A stretch of DNA of 41,712 nucleotides from CAZTVF01 sp964616985 (GCA_964616985.1 CAZTVF010000038.1:1-41712), one strand, 5' to 3'; positions 17,062-26,324 are shown, counted from the first letter of the stretch. Program-made: numbers and translations. Notes: generated by a model not told the origin, from the sequence alone.

Positions 17062-18588
17062 ATGACCGACCGACCCAAGAAACCCCTCCTCCGCCGCCGC
17101 TGGCCGTGGGTGACGCTCCTCCTCATCGCCGCCTTCGTCCTCTGCATCGGCCCCTGGCCGGCGTGCCCGCAGCACTACGACGGCACCGATTACGCCGCGG
17201 CCACCTTCGCACGCATCGAGGCCTTGAAGCTCGACGCGCCGCCCGCCCCGCTGTCGGTGGGCGTCGCCCGAAAGGACATCACCCCGCCCGCGGGCGAGCC
17301 CATGGCCGGGTTCAGCAACCGCAATCCCATGACCAGCGAGGGCGTGCTGGAGCCGATCTTCGCCAAGGCCATCACGCTGTCGGCCGGGGGCAAGACCGTG
17401 ACCATCGTCGGCGGCGATATCCTTCTATTCATGCCCCAACTCCGCGACGCGGTCCTCGCCCGCGTGAAGCTGCCCCGCGAGGACGTCTACTTCACCAGCA
17501 CCCACACGCACTCCGGCCCCGGCGGGTATTCCTCGCGCTGGGTCGACCGGCTCGTGCTGGGCCGCTACGACGCCAACATCCTCAACCGGCTTGCGGATTC
17601 ATTCGCCGAGGTCATCACCCAAAGCCGCGCGAAGCTCACGCCGGCCTCTTTTACAGCGAGAAGACACCTGGGAGACCCCCGGCTGGACGAGCTGATGGAG
17701 AACCGCTTGGATCACCAAGCCGGCAATTCATCGCTCACGATTCTCTCGATGGAAGATCCAGAAAACAACCAGTCGCAGTGGCGGGATGGGATGATAGGCC
17801 GGTCGCTGGCGATGCTCGTAAGTTTTAACGGACATCCATCGCTATGGCGAGCTGACAATCGCAGGATCTCCGGCGACTATCCGGGCACCATTCAACAGAA
17901 CATCGAGGAACAGTACAAAGGTGTGTGCATGTTCGCGGCCGGGCCGGTGGGCAGCATGAAGATATCCGGCGGAGGCGATGACGCTTGCCAGAAGCTCATG
18001 CAAAGTCTCAGTCGTTTCCTGTACCCCGGATACCCGCTTACCGGCGAGTTCGATTTCCGGCAACTGGGACCGGGCGGCTATGCTCGCACCGAGTTCGGCA
18101 TCGATTACAGGGTAATGCCTGCAACTACCGTTTCCCTCGCCTCGGCCATCGTCGAGGTCGATCTGCCGCCGCTGCAGTACCCGCTGGGGACGAAGCTGAG
18201 GCTTTCGCCGGTCGCGGCGAGCTATCTTCATGGCCGGCGGACGTACGTGCACGTGCTGCGAATCGGCAACACGGTCCTGCTGGGCATGCCGTGCGATTAC
18301 AGCGGCGAACTGGCGGCGGAACTGGACGCCTGGCTGACCCCGGCGACCGGCAATTTCCGCCAGCAGACGGCGATCATCACCAGTTTCAACGGCGACTACA
18401 TCGGCTACCTCACGCCGCAGCGGCGGTGGCAGAAGGCGAGCTACGAGACGCGGGACATGAGCGTTTTCGGCCCCTGGTGCGGGGAGTATTTCAACGAGAT
18501 TGCGCGGAATATAATGATAAAGACAGCCGCTGGCGGACGGCCCCCGATGGATGGTCAGGATAAATCTTCCAATCCATCCTCAAATTAG
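17062..18588 (+). CDS. Neutral/alkaline ceramidase-like membrane-anchored protein
   Basis: 508 residues from ATG 17062, which places a positively charged N-terminus (RRRW) before one transmembrane segment (about 14-30); two earlier in-frame starts (17026, 17041) are possible. The ectodomain begins SVGVARKDITPPAGEPMAGF and has FTSTHTHSGPGGYS (about 144-157), the histidine-rich zinc-ligand motif of the PF04734 ceramidase family. Further segments include VSFNGHPSL and LLGMPCDYSGE. Family enzymes cleave the N-acyl bond of ceramides, but many bacterial homologues in planctomycetes have unknown substrates. It is shorter than typical ceramidases of 650-780 residues, lacking the C-terminal domain. 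Codon use in the middle third is less GC-biased than in neighbours. Confidence 0.75.
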   Translation: MTDRPKKPLLRRRWPWVTLLLIAAFVLCIGPWPACPQHYDGTDYAAATFARIEALKLDAPPAPLSVGVARKDITPPAGEPMAGFSNRNPMTSEGVLEPIFAKAITLSAGGKTVTIVGGDILLFMPQLRDAVLARVKLPREDVYFTSTHTHSGPGGYSSRWVDRLVLGRYDANILNRLADSFAEVITQSRAKLTPASFTARRHLGDPRLDELMENRLDHQAGNSSLTILSMEDPENNQSQWRDGMIGRSLAMLVSFNGHPSLWRADNRRISGDYPGTIQQNIEEQYKGVCMFAAGPVGSMKISGGGDDACQKLMQSLSRFLYPGYPLTGEFDFRQLGPGGYARTEFGIDYRVMPATTVSLASAIVEVDLPPLQYPLGTKLRLSPVAASYLHGRRTYVHVLRIGNTVLLGMPCDYSGELAAELDAWLTPATGNFRQQTAIITSFNGDYIGYLTPQRRWQKASYETRDMSVFGPWCGEYFNEIARNIMIKTAAGGRPPMDGQDKSSNPSSN

Positions 18589-18694
18589 CGGGTGAATTAG
18601 CCGATATATACGCTGACCCCTGGCGCCCTGATGTCGGGCGTCCAAAAAGTCGTAAGGAAGCGCCTTAGCCGGCAATTCCAGGGAAGGAGCCGCG

Positions 18695-18970
18695 ATGCTG
18701 GTTTTGTCGAGACAACGTGACGAGACGATCATGATCGGTGACGATATCGAGATCACCATCGTCGATATCCGCGGAGAAAAGGTGCGTCTCGGTATTAACG
18801 CCCCCCCGCACATACCCGTGCACCGCAAGGAAGTCTACGAGGCCATCAAGCGCGAGAAGCAGGCCGCCGGAGACAGCGGCGAACACGTGGACTCCCTCGC
18901 CCAACGGAAGAAACACAACGGCGCCCCCCCGCCGCCGCCCGCAACGACCCCGACGCCCGAAAACCACTAA
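18695..18970 (+). CDS. csrA: Carbon storage regulator CsrA (RNA-binding translational regulator)
   Basis: 91 residues; AAGGAG lies seven bases before ATG 18695. The core MLVLSRQRDETIMIGDDIEI, IRGEKVRLGI and PVHRKEVYEAI is complete, including the Arg of VHR used for RNA contact. CsrA dimers bind GGA-containing leader hairpins and block or protect mRNAs; in many flagellated bacteria the flagellin mRNA is a target. The last 30 residues are an unusual Pro-rich, hydrophilic tail (APPPPPATTPTPENH) beyond the usual 60-75 residue length. It stands alone between the ceramidase-like gene and convergent recA. Confidence 0.95.
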   Translation: MLVLSRQRDETIMIGDDIEITIVDIRGEKVRLGINAPPHIPVHRKEVYEAIKREKQAAGDSGEHVDSLAQRKKHNGAPPPPPATTPTPENH

Positions 18971-19032
18971 TCGACCCGCGAATCGTCTTCATTCCCCGCC
19001 GCGCCCGCTCCGCGCGAAGAAGAAACAGCTTC

Positions 19033-19146
19033 AGCAGGGATGAAGAGGATAAACAGGGATACACTTAGAAGAAGCTAGACCTCAATCGCGGCATCTTCTC
19101 CTCTGCTCAATTCCCTCTTATCGCTTTCATCCTCTTCATCCCTGCT
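19033..19146. repeat. Perfect 18-base inverted repeat between csrA and recA
   Basis: AGCAGGGATGAAGAGGAT (19033-19050) and its exact complement (19129-19146) flank 78 bases. The surrounding sequence (AAACAGC ... GCTGTTT) extends the symmetry. The 268-base gap between csrA and recA contains no gene; this pair and the recA terminator are all that is visible. Confidence 0.75.
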
Positions 19147-19170
19147 AACTCTTCGCTGTTTCCCGACGTT

Positions 19171-19208
19171 AAAAAAGCGGTCCGGACCGTGGTGACGATC
19201 CGGACCGC
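19171..19208 (-). terminator. Intrinsic terminator of recA
   Basis: On minus, GCGGTCCGG (19208-19200) pairs with CCGGACCGC (19185-19177) and is followed directly by TTTTTT (19176-19171). It lies 31 bases after the recA stop. Confidence 0.9.
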
Positions 19209-19238
19209 AGCAGCGCCCGATAGACGGGATCGATTATC

Positions 19239-20348
<1,110 letters not shown>

Positions 20349-20410
20349 GCCATTCTCCTTGCTGTTTCTAACTGGCCGCTCAATCCATTAATATCGTTGC
20401 GGTGAAGTGT

Positions 20411-20424
20411 ACGGCATCCGTTCG
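20411..20424 (-). promoter_or_regulatory. Possible LexA-type operator upstream of recA
   Basis: On minus the sequence CGAACGGATGCCGT matches the left half of the Gram-positive-style SOS box (CGAACRNRYGTTYG) but the right half is poor. It lies 63 bases upstream of the recA start, a plausible distance, and an AT-rich GATATTAAT follows. Weak evidence. Confidence 0.2.
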
Positions 20425-20536
20425 GGTGCCGCAAGCGGAAACTTGAGAAATTCCACCCGAGCTACCTGCACAGGCTACCTGCGTTCCTCGCATCACGCAA
20501 GACCGTGCAGGAAATGGCGCCGGCCGGCCAAGGGAG

Positions 20537-20734
20537 TCAAACCGCCGGCCGCACGGTTGGCTGGTTGCCAGCCGGCGCCGGTGGATACAGCATCGTCCAC
20601 AGCCGTTGCCAGGACAGGCCCGCCTCGCGGGCGAGTGAGCCAAGGCTTTCGCCGGCGGACCGGCGTTGCCGAACAGTTTGAAGCATCGTTTCATCCAAGG
20701 CGAGGGTTGCCTCGCAGGTTCTACTATCAGTCAT
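20537..20734 (-). CDS. Small helix-turn-helix-like protein
   Basis: 65 residues from ATG 20734, with AGGGAG six bases upstream (an in-frame TTG two codons earlier is less likely). The segment RSAGESLGSLAREAGLSWQRLWTML (about 26-50) looks like a helix-turn-helix of the kind found at the ends of recombinases and in small regulators. The Pro-rich end is short and unstructured. It begins the low-GC group of small genes that runs to the tRNA and may be element-borne. Function is unknown. Confidence 0.55.
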   Translation of the reverse strand: MTDSRTCEATLALDETMLQTVRQRRSAGESLGSLAREAGLSWQRLWTMLYPPAPAGNQPTVRPAV

Positions 20735-20806
20735 GGTCAACTCCCTATGGGGGGGTTAAGATGTATCTGCGATTGGTGCTATCGAGTTTAGCTAGGGGAA
20801 ACGGAC

Positions 20807-21412
20807 ATGCTGAGGATCATCGGGCTGAGTCTGTTCTTGCTGATTGCAGGCGGTTGCCAGCAAGGAGTCGTGCCTGCCGGACCGACGCCGGATGGAAAGA
20901 ACACGTTCTACACCGGGCTGATGTATTGGGCTACCGATATCCATCTCATCGAGAGCGACTGCTATTTGGTGGTGGCTGGGACCGTCATTCAGACTCAACC
21001 AACCAGGCTGCCAGCTAACGGCGAGCCCAGTGTCCGGGGGCTGATACGCGTCGAGCGTGCGCTGATGGTATCGCCGAAAGCTCGCGTTCGCTGGGGTAGC
21101 GGGTTCGAGTACATTTCCACTGACGGATGCGATGGACTGAAGCCTGGTGACCATCTGGTCGTGTTCGTTGACGAATATGATCCCGACGGCATTCTGCCTA
21201 AAGCGGGGACGAACACCCGCGTCGGAATCAGAATTGAGTCATGGGACCATCCAGTGATTAAAGCCGTTCAGGCATTACACAATGACCCTGGAGCCAAGGC
21301 GGCAATGCTTCGTCAGCCGCAGTATCGCAGCCTGTGGGAACAGATCGATTCGGCAGGATTGAAAGCATATGATGAGCATGTGACCGAACGTCTTCGAGAT
21401 GTATCGCCTTGA
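20807..21412 (+). CDS. Hypothetical lipoprotein
   Basis: 201 residues with a lipoprotein signal: MLRIIGLSLFLLIAGGC, in which the lipobox ends at Cys17. The mature part is about 185 residues, with segments YLVVAGTVIQTQPTRLPAN and GLKPGDHLVVFVDEYDPDGI that suggest a beta-barrel or OB-like fold in which a surface value is returned. No family is recognised. It should be anchored in the outer or inner membrane. It is divergent from the helix-turn-helix gene at 20734, and its codon use is less GC-biased than that of the flanking housekeeping genes. Confidence 0.65.
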   Translation: MLRIIGLSLFLLIAGGCQQGVVPAGPTPDGKNTFYTGLMYWATDIHLIESDCYLVVAGTVIQTQPTRLPANGEPSVRGLIRVERALMVSPKARVRWGSGFEYISTDGCDGLKPGDHLVVFVDEYDPDGILPKAGTNTRVGIRIESWDHPVIKAVQALHNDPGAKAAMLRQPQYRSLWEQIDSAGLKAYDEHVTERLRDVSP

Positions 21413-21420
21413 ACGTGCTC

Positions 21421-21717
21421 CTATGGACCTGACACGCCCGTCGGCTCTTCATCCTCGGCCTCTTCGTCCATCTCGCACCCGAAGTGCGAGTCGGAACTGA
21501 GGATGGACTGCTCGAAGTCCAACCCGTTCAGACTGGCCCAGTGCCGCAGGTCGGCCAGCAGATCAGCCAGACGGTCCTGTGCGTTCTGCGAAGAGAAGTC
21601 CCACATGTCGGTGGTGTTGTTCTCCTTCACGGCCGCGTAGGCTGCAACCGCCGCTTCGGCGCAGGCGGCACGCGATTCATTTCGTTCGACGGCTTCGATG
21701 TTTCTATTGTCTGCCAT
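21421..21717 (-). CDS. Small acidic protein of mobile-element type
   Basis: 98 residues from ATG 21717, with AAAGGA nine bases upstream. It starts MADNRNIEAVERNESRA and contains DFSSQNAQDRLADLLADLRHW, a pattern I recognise from small unannotated proteins that accompany DUF6573 genes in integrative elements and plasmids. The C-terminus is strongly acidic (EMDEEAEDEE). No enzymatic motif. It is convergent with the lipoprotein gene, 8 bases away, and is followed upstream by genes of the same mobile type. Confidence 0.7.
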   Translation of the reverse strand: MADNRNIEAVERNESRAACAEAAVAAYAAVKENNTTDMWDFSSQNAQDRLADLLADLRHWASLNGLDFEQSILSSDSHFGCEMDEEAEDEEPTGVSGP

Positions 21718-21785
21718 TGCCAACGGTCCTTTCGTTTCATGGTGTAGTGAGTTAGGATGCTCAACGCTAACTGGGTATAAGAACT

Positions 21786-22013
21786 ATGCGAATCCTCTTC
21801 CACGAATATGGAACAGAACTGCGACTTGAGGACAACGATCGGCTCATTCTGAGCGTGCTTTGTGGTCGCGTTGCCCAATACGGAGTGGAGCTCGAGCTCA
21901 ACGAAAGCGAATGCCAGTTGTACAAGCGCCGGGGCGACTCTTTCGTCAAGGAACTGGCGGAGAAGGTTCGACAGACTCCCCAGGCATTCCAGAACAGGGG
22001 TAAGACCTGCTGA
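21786..22013 (+). CDS. Small hypothetical protein
   Basis: 75 residues, starting MRILFHEYGTELRLEDNDRL. There is no good ribosome site before ATG 21786, but codon use is protein-like and the frame is not overlapped by a better candidate. The composition (Glu/Arg-rich, one Cys pair) gives no family. It lies between two minus-strand mobile-type genes; the call is tentative. Confidence 0.45.
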   Translation: MRILFHEYGTELRLEDNDRLILSVLCGRVAQYGVELELNESECQLYKRRGDSFVKELAEKVRQTPQAFQNRGKTC

Positions 22014-22022
22014 TGCTGGCCG

Positions 22023-22199
22023 CTACAGCACCTGGTGCATGTCACGTTCGATCATCTTGATTTCCCGGTCCAGCTGCTTCGGCGTGGCCTCGGCTCCGGG
22101 CTCCCGGGCGTTATCGTAGTCCAGCACCTTCACGTCCTCGTCCGGTTCGTCCGAGTAGACGGCCTGAACGACGCCACCTTGCACGACTATCACGATCAT
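22023..22199 (-). CDS. Small mobile-element protein (QGGVVQ family)
   Basis: 58 residues, MIVIVVQGGVVQAVYSDEP at the start. It begins at ATG 22199, which overlaps the stop of the upstream gene by 4 bases (ATGA), with AAAGGA nearby upstream, so it is translationally coupled. Short proteins with an IVVQGGVVQ beta-hairpin start followed by an acidic VLDYDN segment are common beside DUF6573 genes in integrative elements. Function is unknown. Confidence 0.75.
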   Translation of the reverse strand: MIVIVVQGGVVQAVYSDEPDEDVKVLDYDNAREPGAEATPKQLDREIKMIERDMHQVL

Positions 22200-22957
22200 T
22201 GGGGGTTCCTTTCGGTTGATGGTTCACTGATGCAATTATCCAGGAGACGCAAGTGGCCCAGGGGGTCCGGGGCCTGGAGGTCCTGCAGCGAGAGGGTCCG
22301 CCAGGCTCCGCCGACCTGGAAGGTGAAGGCTGCGGCGAAGTCTTTGCCGAAGACCTTCTCCCATTCCTGCATCTGCCGGACCTGGGCGGGCGTGGGCTTC
22401 CGGGTCACGAGAAACACCAGCAGGTTGGGGCCGGTGCTGCTGTAGACGAGGAAGTCGAAGGGCTTGATCTCGGAGGCGCCGAAGATGGCCTTTCGGGCAT
22501 CATCGACCGAGACGTACGGCCAGCCCTTGTCTCGCAGGTACCGCTCCAGTTCGGCCAGCAGCGGCTTGCGGCCGGGCTTGAGGTGCGACCAGGCCGGCTG
22601 GGCATCAGGCGGCGGCTCATCGGGCATGCGTTCGACGCCGCGGGTGATGCTGCCGAGCGAAGTGGGGATGCCGTTGACCGGCGGGTAGGCGTAGCCGGTG
22701 GGGAATTCCTTTCCGTTCTGCCAGCCGGTGTCTTCGTTGTTCCTCCAGACGCGGCGGCTGATCTTGATGCTGTAGCGGTCAGGCCCGCCGACGCCGGGCA
22801 CATGGCCGATGGCCTCGACGACGCCTTCCACGTAGCACGTTGTCTTCATGCCCGGCAGGTCGGGGAAGTCGTACGACCGAACGCGATCGCCAACGTGGAT
22901 GGGCTTAAGGGGCTTTGCGGGGGAGTTCATAATTCGTTTTTCATCCGGAATCATCAT
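22196..22957 (-). CDS. Mobile-element protein with a degenerate nuclease-like C-terminal domain
   Basis: 253 residues; AAAGGA lies five bases before ATG 22957. The N-terminal 115 residues (VGDRVRSYDFPD, CYVEGVVEAIG, RYSIKISRRVW, PPVNGIPTSLGS) match a small beta-barrel family carried by plasmids and integrative elements. The C-terminal part (ELERYLRDKGWPYVSVDDA, PFDFLVYSSTGPNLLVFLV, WEKVFGKDFAAAFTF) resembles a restriction-endonuclease-like domain of planctomycete proteins, but the usual D...DVKGR active site reads LVFLVTRK here, so activity is doubtful. The two parts are usually separate, so this may be a fusion. It overlaps the next gene by 4 bases. Confidence 0.65.
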   Translation of the reverse strand: MMIPDEKRIMNSPAKPLKPIHVGDRVRSYDFPDLPGMKTTCYVEGVVEAIGHVPGVGGPDRYSIKISRRVWRNNEDTGWQNGKEFPTGYAYPPVNGIPTSLGSITRGVERMPDEPPPDAQPAWSHLKPGRKPLLAELERYLRDKGWPYVSVDDARKAIFGASEIKPFDFLVYSSTGPNLLVFLVTRKPTPAQVRQMQEWEKVFGKDFAAAFTFQVGGAWRTLSLQDLQAPDPLGHLRLLDNCISEPSTERNPQ

Positions 22958-22977
22958 GAGTATCCTTTGCTGTCAAT

Positions 22978-23232
22978 ATGGAAACGAAGGGGCTACATCT
23001 CGTGTTCCTGCGTAGCGGCCAGATCATCTTGACGAAAAGAGACTTCGAGGGCTGGCGTCAGATTCAGGACCACTACCAGGACTACATGGCCTCATTGGGG
23101 CCATGGGACAAAGAGGGTATGCTCGACTTCTTGCGGACCGAATACTCGTGGTTTGGACCCAAGGAGGCCGAGCGGGTTCTTGGTTTCATCGATGCCGGTG
23201 ATGTCGAAATGATCGTCAAGGGAGCCAGCTAG
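22978..23232 (+). CDS. Small hypothetical protein
   Basis: 84 residues, METKGLHLVFLRSGQIILTK at the start, with a hydrophobic-alternating N-terminus and a helical C-terminus (EGMLDFLRTEYSWFGPKEAERVL). No family is recognised. There is no evident ribosome site. It is divergent from the gene starting at 22957 and its stop overlaps the stop of the DUF6573 remnant on the other strand. Confidence 0.5.
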   Translation: METKGLHLVFLRSGQIILTKRDFEGWRQIQDHYQDYMASLGPWDKEGMLDFLRTEYSWFGPKEAERVLGFIDAGDVEMIVKGAS

Positions 23233-23480
23233 TCCTCGCCATCGAGCATGATGGTAAGCACGGGCTTCGCATCATCCCCTGGCCCGCACATGCACCAGAG
23301 TTTGACGGTGTTGTGCCGCTTGCCGTCCCAGACGGCCAGGTCGAAGAAGCAGCGGTCTTCGCCAGGCGGCAACTTGCGGATGGCAACACGCAGGACCATC
23401 AGGAGATCCCACAGACGGCCGTTGGTGTCCTGGCCGGCGGGCAGATCTGCGCAGGCAGCGCCCGGAGGATTCGTGCGCGG
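23229..23480 (-). pseudogene. DUF6573 family protein, truncated remnant
   Basis: The frame reads GRLWDLLMVLRVAIRKLPPG, then VKLWCMCGPGDDAKPVLTIM and ends LDGED, the C-terminal half of the DUF6573 family (usual ending CGPGDNAEPVITIMLPNED). The N-terminal half is missing: a stop at 23483-23481 precedes it and there is no start codon. The gene is typical of integrative and conjugative elements. Recognition is by eye. Confidence 0.75.
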
Positions 23481-23721
23481 CTAGGAGCCGGTGGTAGAGT
23501 TCGCGGCTTGCGGGCGTGTCGCAGGTGCCGAGGGCGTAGTGGCGTCGCAGGCCGCCATGGCGATCCGTGAGCTAAAGATGGCTTGATTGCGGCCAGACTT
23601 CTTGGGGCAGGCGGGGGGCGATTTCCTGAGGCATCAGCGGTGCTCCCAAGCGTTGTGCGCGGCCGCGGCCGCGCGCCTTCGCTTCAGGCTGCACCGCCGA
23701 CCATTCGGCGGGTTGCCACAT
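23440..23721 (-). pseudogene. Decayed integrase N-terminal remnant next to tRNA-Gly
   Basis: An open segment from ATG 23721 stops at TAG 23574-23572 after 49 codons; the same frame continues HGGLRRHYALGTCDTPASRE and LYHRLLAAHESSGR before merging into the DUF6573 frame. The pattern R-HYLG-(Y)-(G/T)SPxSRxxYxRLLAE is the typical N-terminal SAM-like region of planctomycete tyrosine recombinases. No catalytic R-HxxR-Y part survives. Its position directly beside the 3' end of the tRNA fits an integrase of an element inserted there. Confidence 0.55.
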
Positions 23722-23742
23722 GGCCAGCGATTCTTACATCAA

Positions 23743-23814
<72 letters not shown>

Positions 23815-24145
23815 GTATGGCGAGGCTGCCCCGCCGGAGGAAACGCTAGCACGAGGGGGCGGGGTTGTCAAGAAAAAGCGGACGATGTCTCGCGGGGCGT
23901 TCCGGCTGTTTGACCCATCGGGCGGCGTCTAAGGAAGCTGCAAGGTCGAGCCGCACAGAGCACGGTGATCACGAAGATGGGCCGCCGAAACAGGACGCCG
24001 GGACGAGGGCCCGCTGGCTGGCGCGCTGGCCAGGCCGCCACCGAGATGACACCAGTCGCAGCGCCGGCAGACGACGGACGTGGACGGCGTCGCGCCAGCT
24101 TGTACACGTTCGCGGCCTCATCGATTCGTCGGGAGTGAATCTGCT
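23815..24145. other. Intergenic stretch, no gene seen
   Basis: About 330 bases between the tRNA and the DUF4375 gene. Short open frames exist, but none has a start, composition or motif that supports a protein. Mobile-element debris is possible. Confidence 0.35.
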
Positions 24146-25042
24146 TCACATTCCCCGGCTGCGCGGCTTGGCGGCGGCCTCTGCAGGGCGGAAGTGCTCA
24201 GCGTGCTCTACAACGTACATGTATTCCCGGACGCGGAAGTCGGCCAGAGTTTTGAAAAGGGCGGATTCCAGCGGCGCGAATGCCTCTCCGAGCTCTTCGA
24301 ACCGGCCTTCCAGCGGGCCAAGCCTCTCGGCCTCGGCGCGGCTGAGGGAACTGGGGCCCAGAATCTCGATCGCCTTCTCCAGAGCCGTGAGGGCCTCGGG
24401 ATGGCCGATCGCACGCAGCGCGTCGAGCGTCTCGGGCACGTAGTCGCCGCTGGTGTGGTCGAAGAACTGGATGATGCCCCCGTTGGACACCTCGCGGTCA
24501 AACCAGTTGGCGTGGAGGACCACGCGTTGGGGCGCGTCGAGGGATTCAATCCCGTGTTTGTCCATCCGCTCCCAGAGGACGGTCATCGGATCACGGACGC
24601 CGGCAAGAAACGCCAGGCAATCCGCCGCGTACTCCTTGACCTGTGGGTTGTCGCCCCCAATCGCCTGCATCGCCAGTAACCGGGCCTTCTCTCCAGCCAC
24701 CCGTGCATAGGCCATCAGGCCCGCGGCCACGATATGATCGTTCGGAAAGCAATCCCCATGTGCAAGCGGCATGAAATGGTCAAGCAACTGGCGAAGGCGG
24801 TCCTCAGGAAGCAGCACTTCCGCCTTGTTGCACGCCTCGAGGAGAATGTAGAGGGCCGGATTGGAGTCGCATAGAAACCGCGGAGACAGCAGGTCCACCT
24901 GGGCACGTGCACGATCCAATGCGATCATCTTGCCGGGCACATTGGACAGGCTGTCGGTATTGCTGTCGCACAGGTCCAGCAACAGGTCGTACATCTGTCG
25001 CCGGCGATACGCCCGATTGGTGATGAAATCGCGGAAGCCCAT
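24146..25042 (-). CDS. DUF4375-domain protein
   Basis: 298 residues, starting MGFRDFITNRAYRRRQMYDL. The C-terminal half (VVLHANWFDREVSNGGIIQF then FDHTSGDYVPETLDALRAIG) is characteristic of DUF4375 (DMP19-like) proteins, small helical proteins found in bacterial gene arrays next to toxins and immunity proteins. The N-terminal half is helical with HEAT-like character (LLAMQAIGGDNPQVKEYAADC). No signal peptide. The neighbours are a tRNA on one side and fliA on the other; no toxin is visible beside it. Function is unknown. Confidence 0.7.
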   Translation of the reverse strand: MGFRDFITNRAYRRRQMYDLLLDLCDSNTDSLSNVPGKMIALDRARAQVDLLSPRFLCDSNPALYILLEACNKAEVLLPEDRLRQLLDHFMPLAHGDCFPNDHIVAAGLMAYARVAGEKARLLAMQAIGGDNPQVKEYAADCLAFLAGVRDPMTVLWERMDKHGIESLDAPQRVVLHANWFDREVSNGGIIQFFDHTSGDYVPETLDALRAIGHPEALTALEKAIEILGPSSLSRAEAERLGPLEGRFEELGEAFAPLESALFKTLADFRVREYMYVVEHAEHFRPAEAAAKPRSRGM

Positions 25043-25146
25043 GCGTCCTCCCGAGTATTGACGCTAATGGTACACGCGGCACACGCCGATTGCCAAGTAC
25101 AGCGTCAGGAAACTGCGAGCACCCCGTCCCCCCTACCTCAAAAGAA

Positions 25147-25176
25147 CACCCCCAGGCAAATGACTGCCTAGGGGTG
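25147..25176 (-). terminator. Intrinsic terminator downstream of fliA
   Basis: A 12-base stem with one mismatch (CACCCCTAGGCA and TGCCTGGGGGTG on minus) around GTCATT is followed by TTCTTTTG. It lies about 70 bases after the fliA stop and probably ends the flagellar transcript. Confidence 0.75.
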
Positions 25177-25244
25177 ATGATTACGGATTACTGGCTCCTG
25201 ACTACCGGCTACCGGGTCCTGGCTACTGGCACCTGCCGCCGCCG

Positions 25245-26039
25245 TCACACGGTCTGGAGTTCTTTCTGCCGGCGGTCGAGCTGATGGCGGAGGCGGCCCA
25301 GCACGGCGGAGTGCATCTGGCTGACGCGGCTCTCGGAGAGGTCGAGCGTCTCGCCGATCTCCTTCATCGTCATTTCCTCAAAGTAGTACAGCAGGATGAT
25401 CAGGCGTTCGGCGCGGCTGAGGCCGCGGGTGACGAGTTCCTTGAGGTCCTTGCGCTGGGCGGCGCGGTACGGGTCGTCGCTCCGCTTGTCTTCGAGGACG
25501 TCGATCTCACGCACATCCTTGTGCGAGTCCGTCTCGAACCACTTGCGGCTGAGCGAGACCAGGCCGACGGCCTTGGCGTCCCGCTGCAGTTTGCGGAACT
25601 CGCCCAGGGGCATCTTCATCTCCTCGGCCAGTTCCTTCTCGTTGGGCTTGCGGCCGAGGCGCGCCTCGAGCACGCCGAGGGATTCGTTGAGCTTGTGGGC
25701 CCGGCTGCGGACCAGGCGAGGCACCCAGTCGAGCGAGCGGAGCTCGTCGAGGATGGCCCCGCGGATGCGGGCGGCGCAATACGTCTCGAACTTCACGCCG
25801 CGCTTGGGGTCGAAGGCGTTGACGGCGTCCATCAGGCCGAAGATGCCGGAGGAGACCAGGTCGTCCACCTCGACCTCGTCGGGCAGCTTGTTGTGGATCC
25901 GCTCGGCCGCGTACCGGACGATGGGCAGGTAATGCTCCAGGAGCCGGTTGCGGCTCTCGTCATCCTTGTTCTTGTGGAACGCGGTCCACCACAGTGCGAC
26001 CTGTTCGGGCGCGGCCTTCGGTTGATCGGTTCTGAACAT
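25245..26039 (-). CDS. fliA: Flagellar sigma factor FliA/WhiG (sigma-28 family)
   Basis: 264 residues; AAAGGAGA lies five to seven bases before ATG 26039. Region 2 contains VDDLVSSGIFGLMDAVNAF and FETYCAARIRGAILDELR, region 3 has LNESLGVLEARLGRKPNEKE, and region 4 has MTMKEIGETLDLSESRVSQM. Domains 2-3-4 with no extension are as in sigma-28. It directs RNA polymerase to late flagellar promoters (flagellin, chemotaxis) and is usually held by FlgM, which is not in the window. It is the last gene of the flagellar cluster, after a 315-base gap that contains its likely own promoter. Confidence 0.95.
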   Translation of the reverse strand: MFRTDQPKAAPEQVALWWTAFHKNKDDESRNRLLEHYLPIVRYAAERIHNKLPDEVEVDDLVSSGIFGLMDAVNAFDPKRGVKFETYCAARIRGAILDELRSLDWVPRLVRSRAHKLNESLGVLEARLGRKPNEKELAEEMKMPLGEFRKLQRDAKAVGLVSLSRKWFETDSHKDVREIDVLEDKRSDDPYRAAQRKDLKELVTRGLSRAERLIILLYYFEEMTMKEIGETLDLSESRVSQMHSAVLGRLRHQLDRRQKELQTV

Positions 26040-26137
26040 CAGTCTCTCCTTTTCAGCCCTGTGCCATCCATGGCAGCGGCTGGTTGTTTACGCGACGGGT
26101 CGAACGTTCTTGCCTAGCTTCTTCGACTTGTGTATAC

Positions 26138-26166
26138 TTTGTATCTTACCTATCTTATCTCGTCAA
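26138..26166 (-). promoter_or_regulatory. Predicted promoter of fliA
   Basis: On minus, TTGACG (26166-26161) and TACAAA (26143-26138) are separated by 17 bases in a locally AT-rich stretch. The start site would be near 26131, giving a leader of about 90 bases. It would allow fliA expression independent of the upstream flagellar genes. Confidence 0.45.
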
Positions 26167-26299
26167 GGGGGATTTTCAAGTTTTTCTTGGCAAGAATTTG
26201 CGGGCCTTCGGCCGGCCCAGCGCACGACTCCAACGTATTGTCGAGATTTCCGGCATTAACATGACCTGTTTTCACGCTTTCGACTTCAACATCGCCCAT
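26150..26299 (-). CDS. Possible 49-residue protein between flhG and fliA
   Basis: An open frame begins MGDVEVESVKTGHVNAGNLD and ends KNLKIPLDEIR. Composition is protein-like and lower in GC than the neighbours, but the ribosome site is weak, no homologue is recognised, and its 3' end would overlap the predicted fliA promoter. Kept only as a candidate. Confidence 0.2.
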   Translation of the reverse strand: MGDVEVESVKTGHVNAGNLDNTLESCAGPAEGPQILAKKNLKIPLDEIR

Positions 26300-26324
26300 C
26301 CGTGGGCGAGTTTCTTTTCTCGCC

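Noticed and set aside
23868..24149. Minus-strand 93-residue frame beside the tRNA
   Set aside because: Composition is Arg/Pro-rich with no domain; it looks like a GC-driven open frame.
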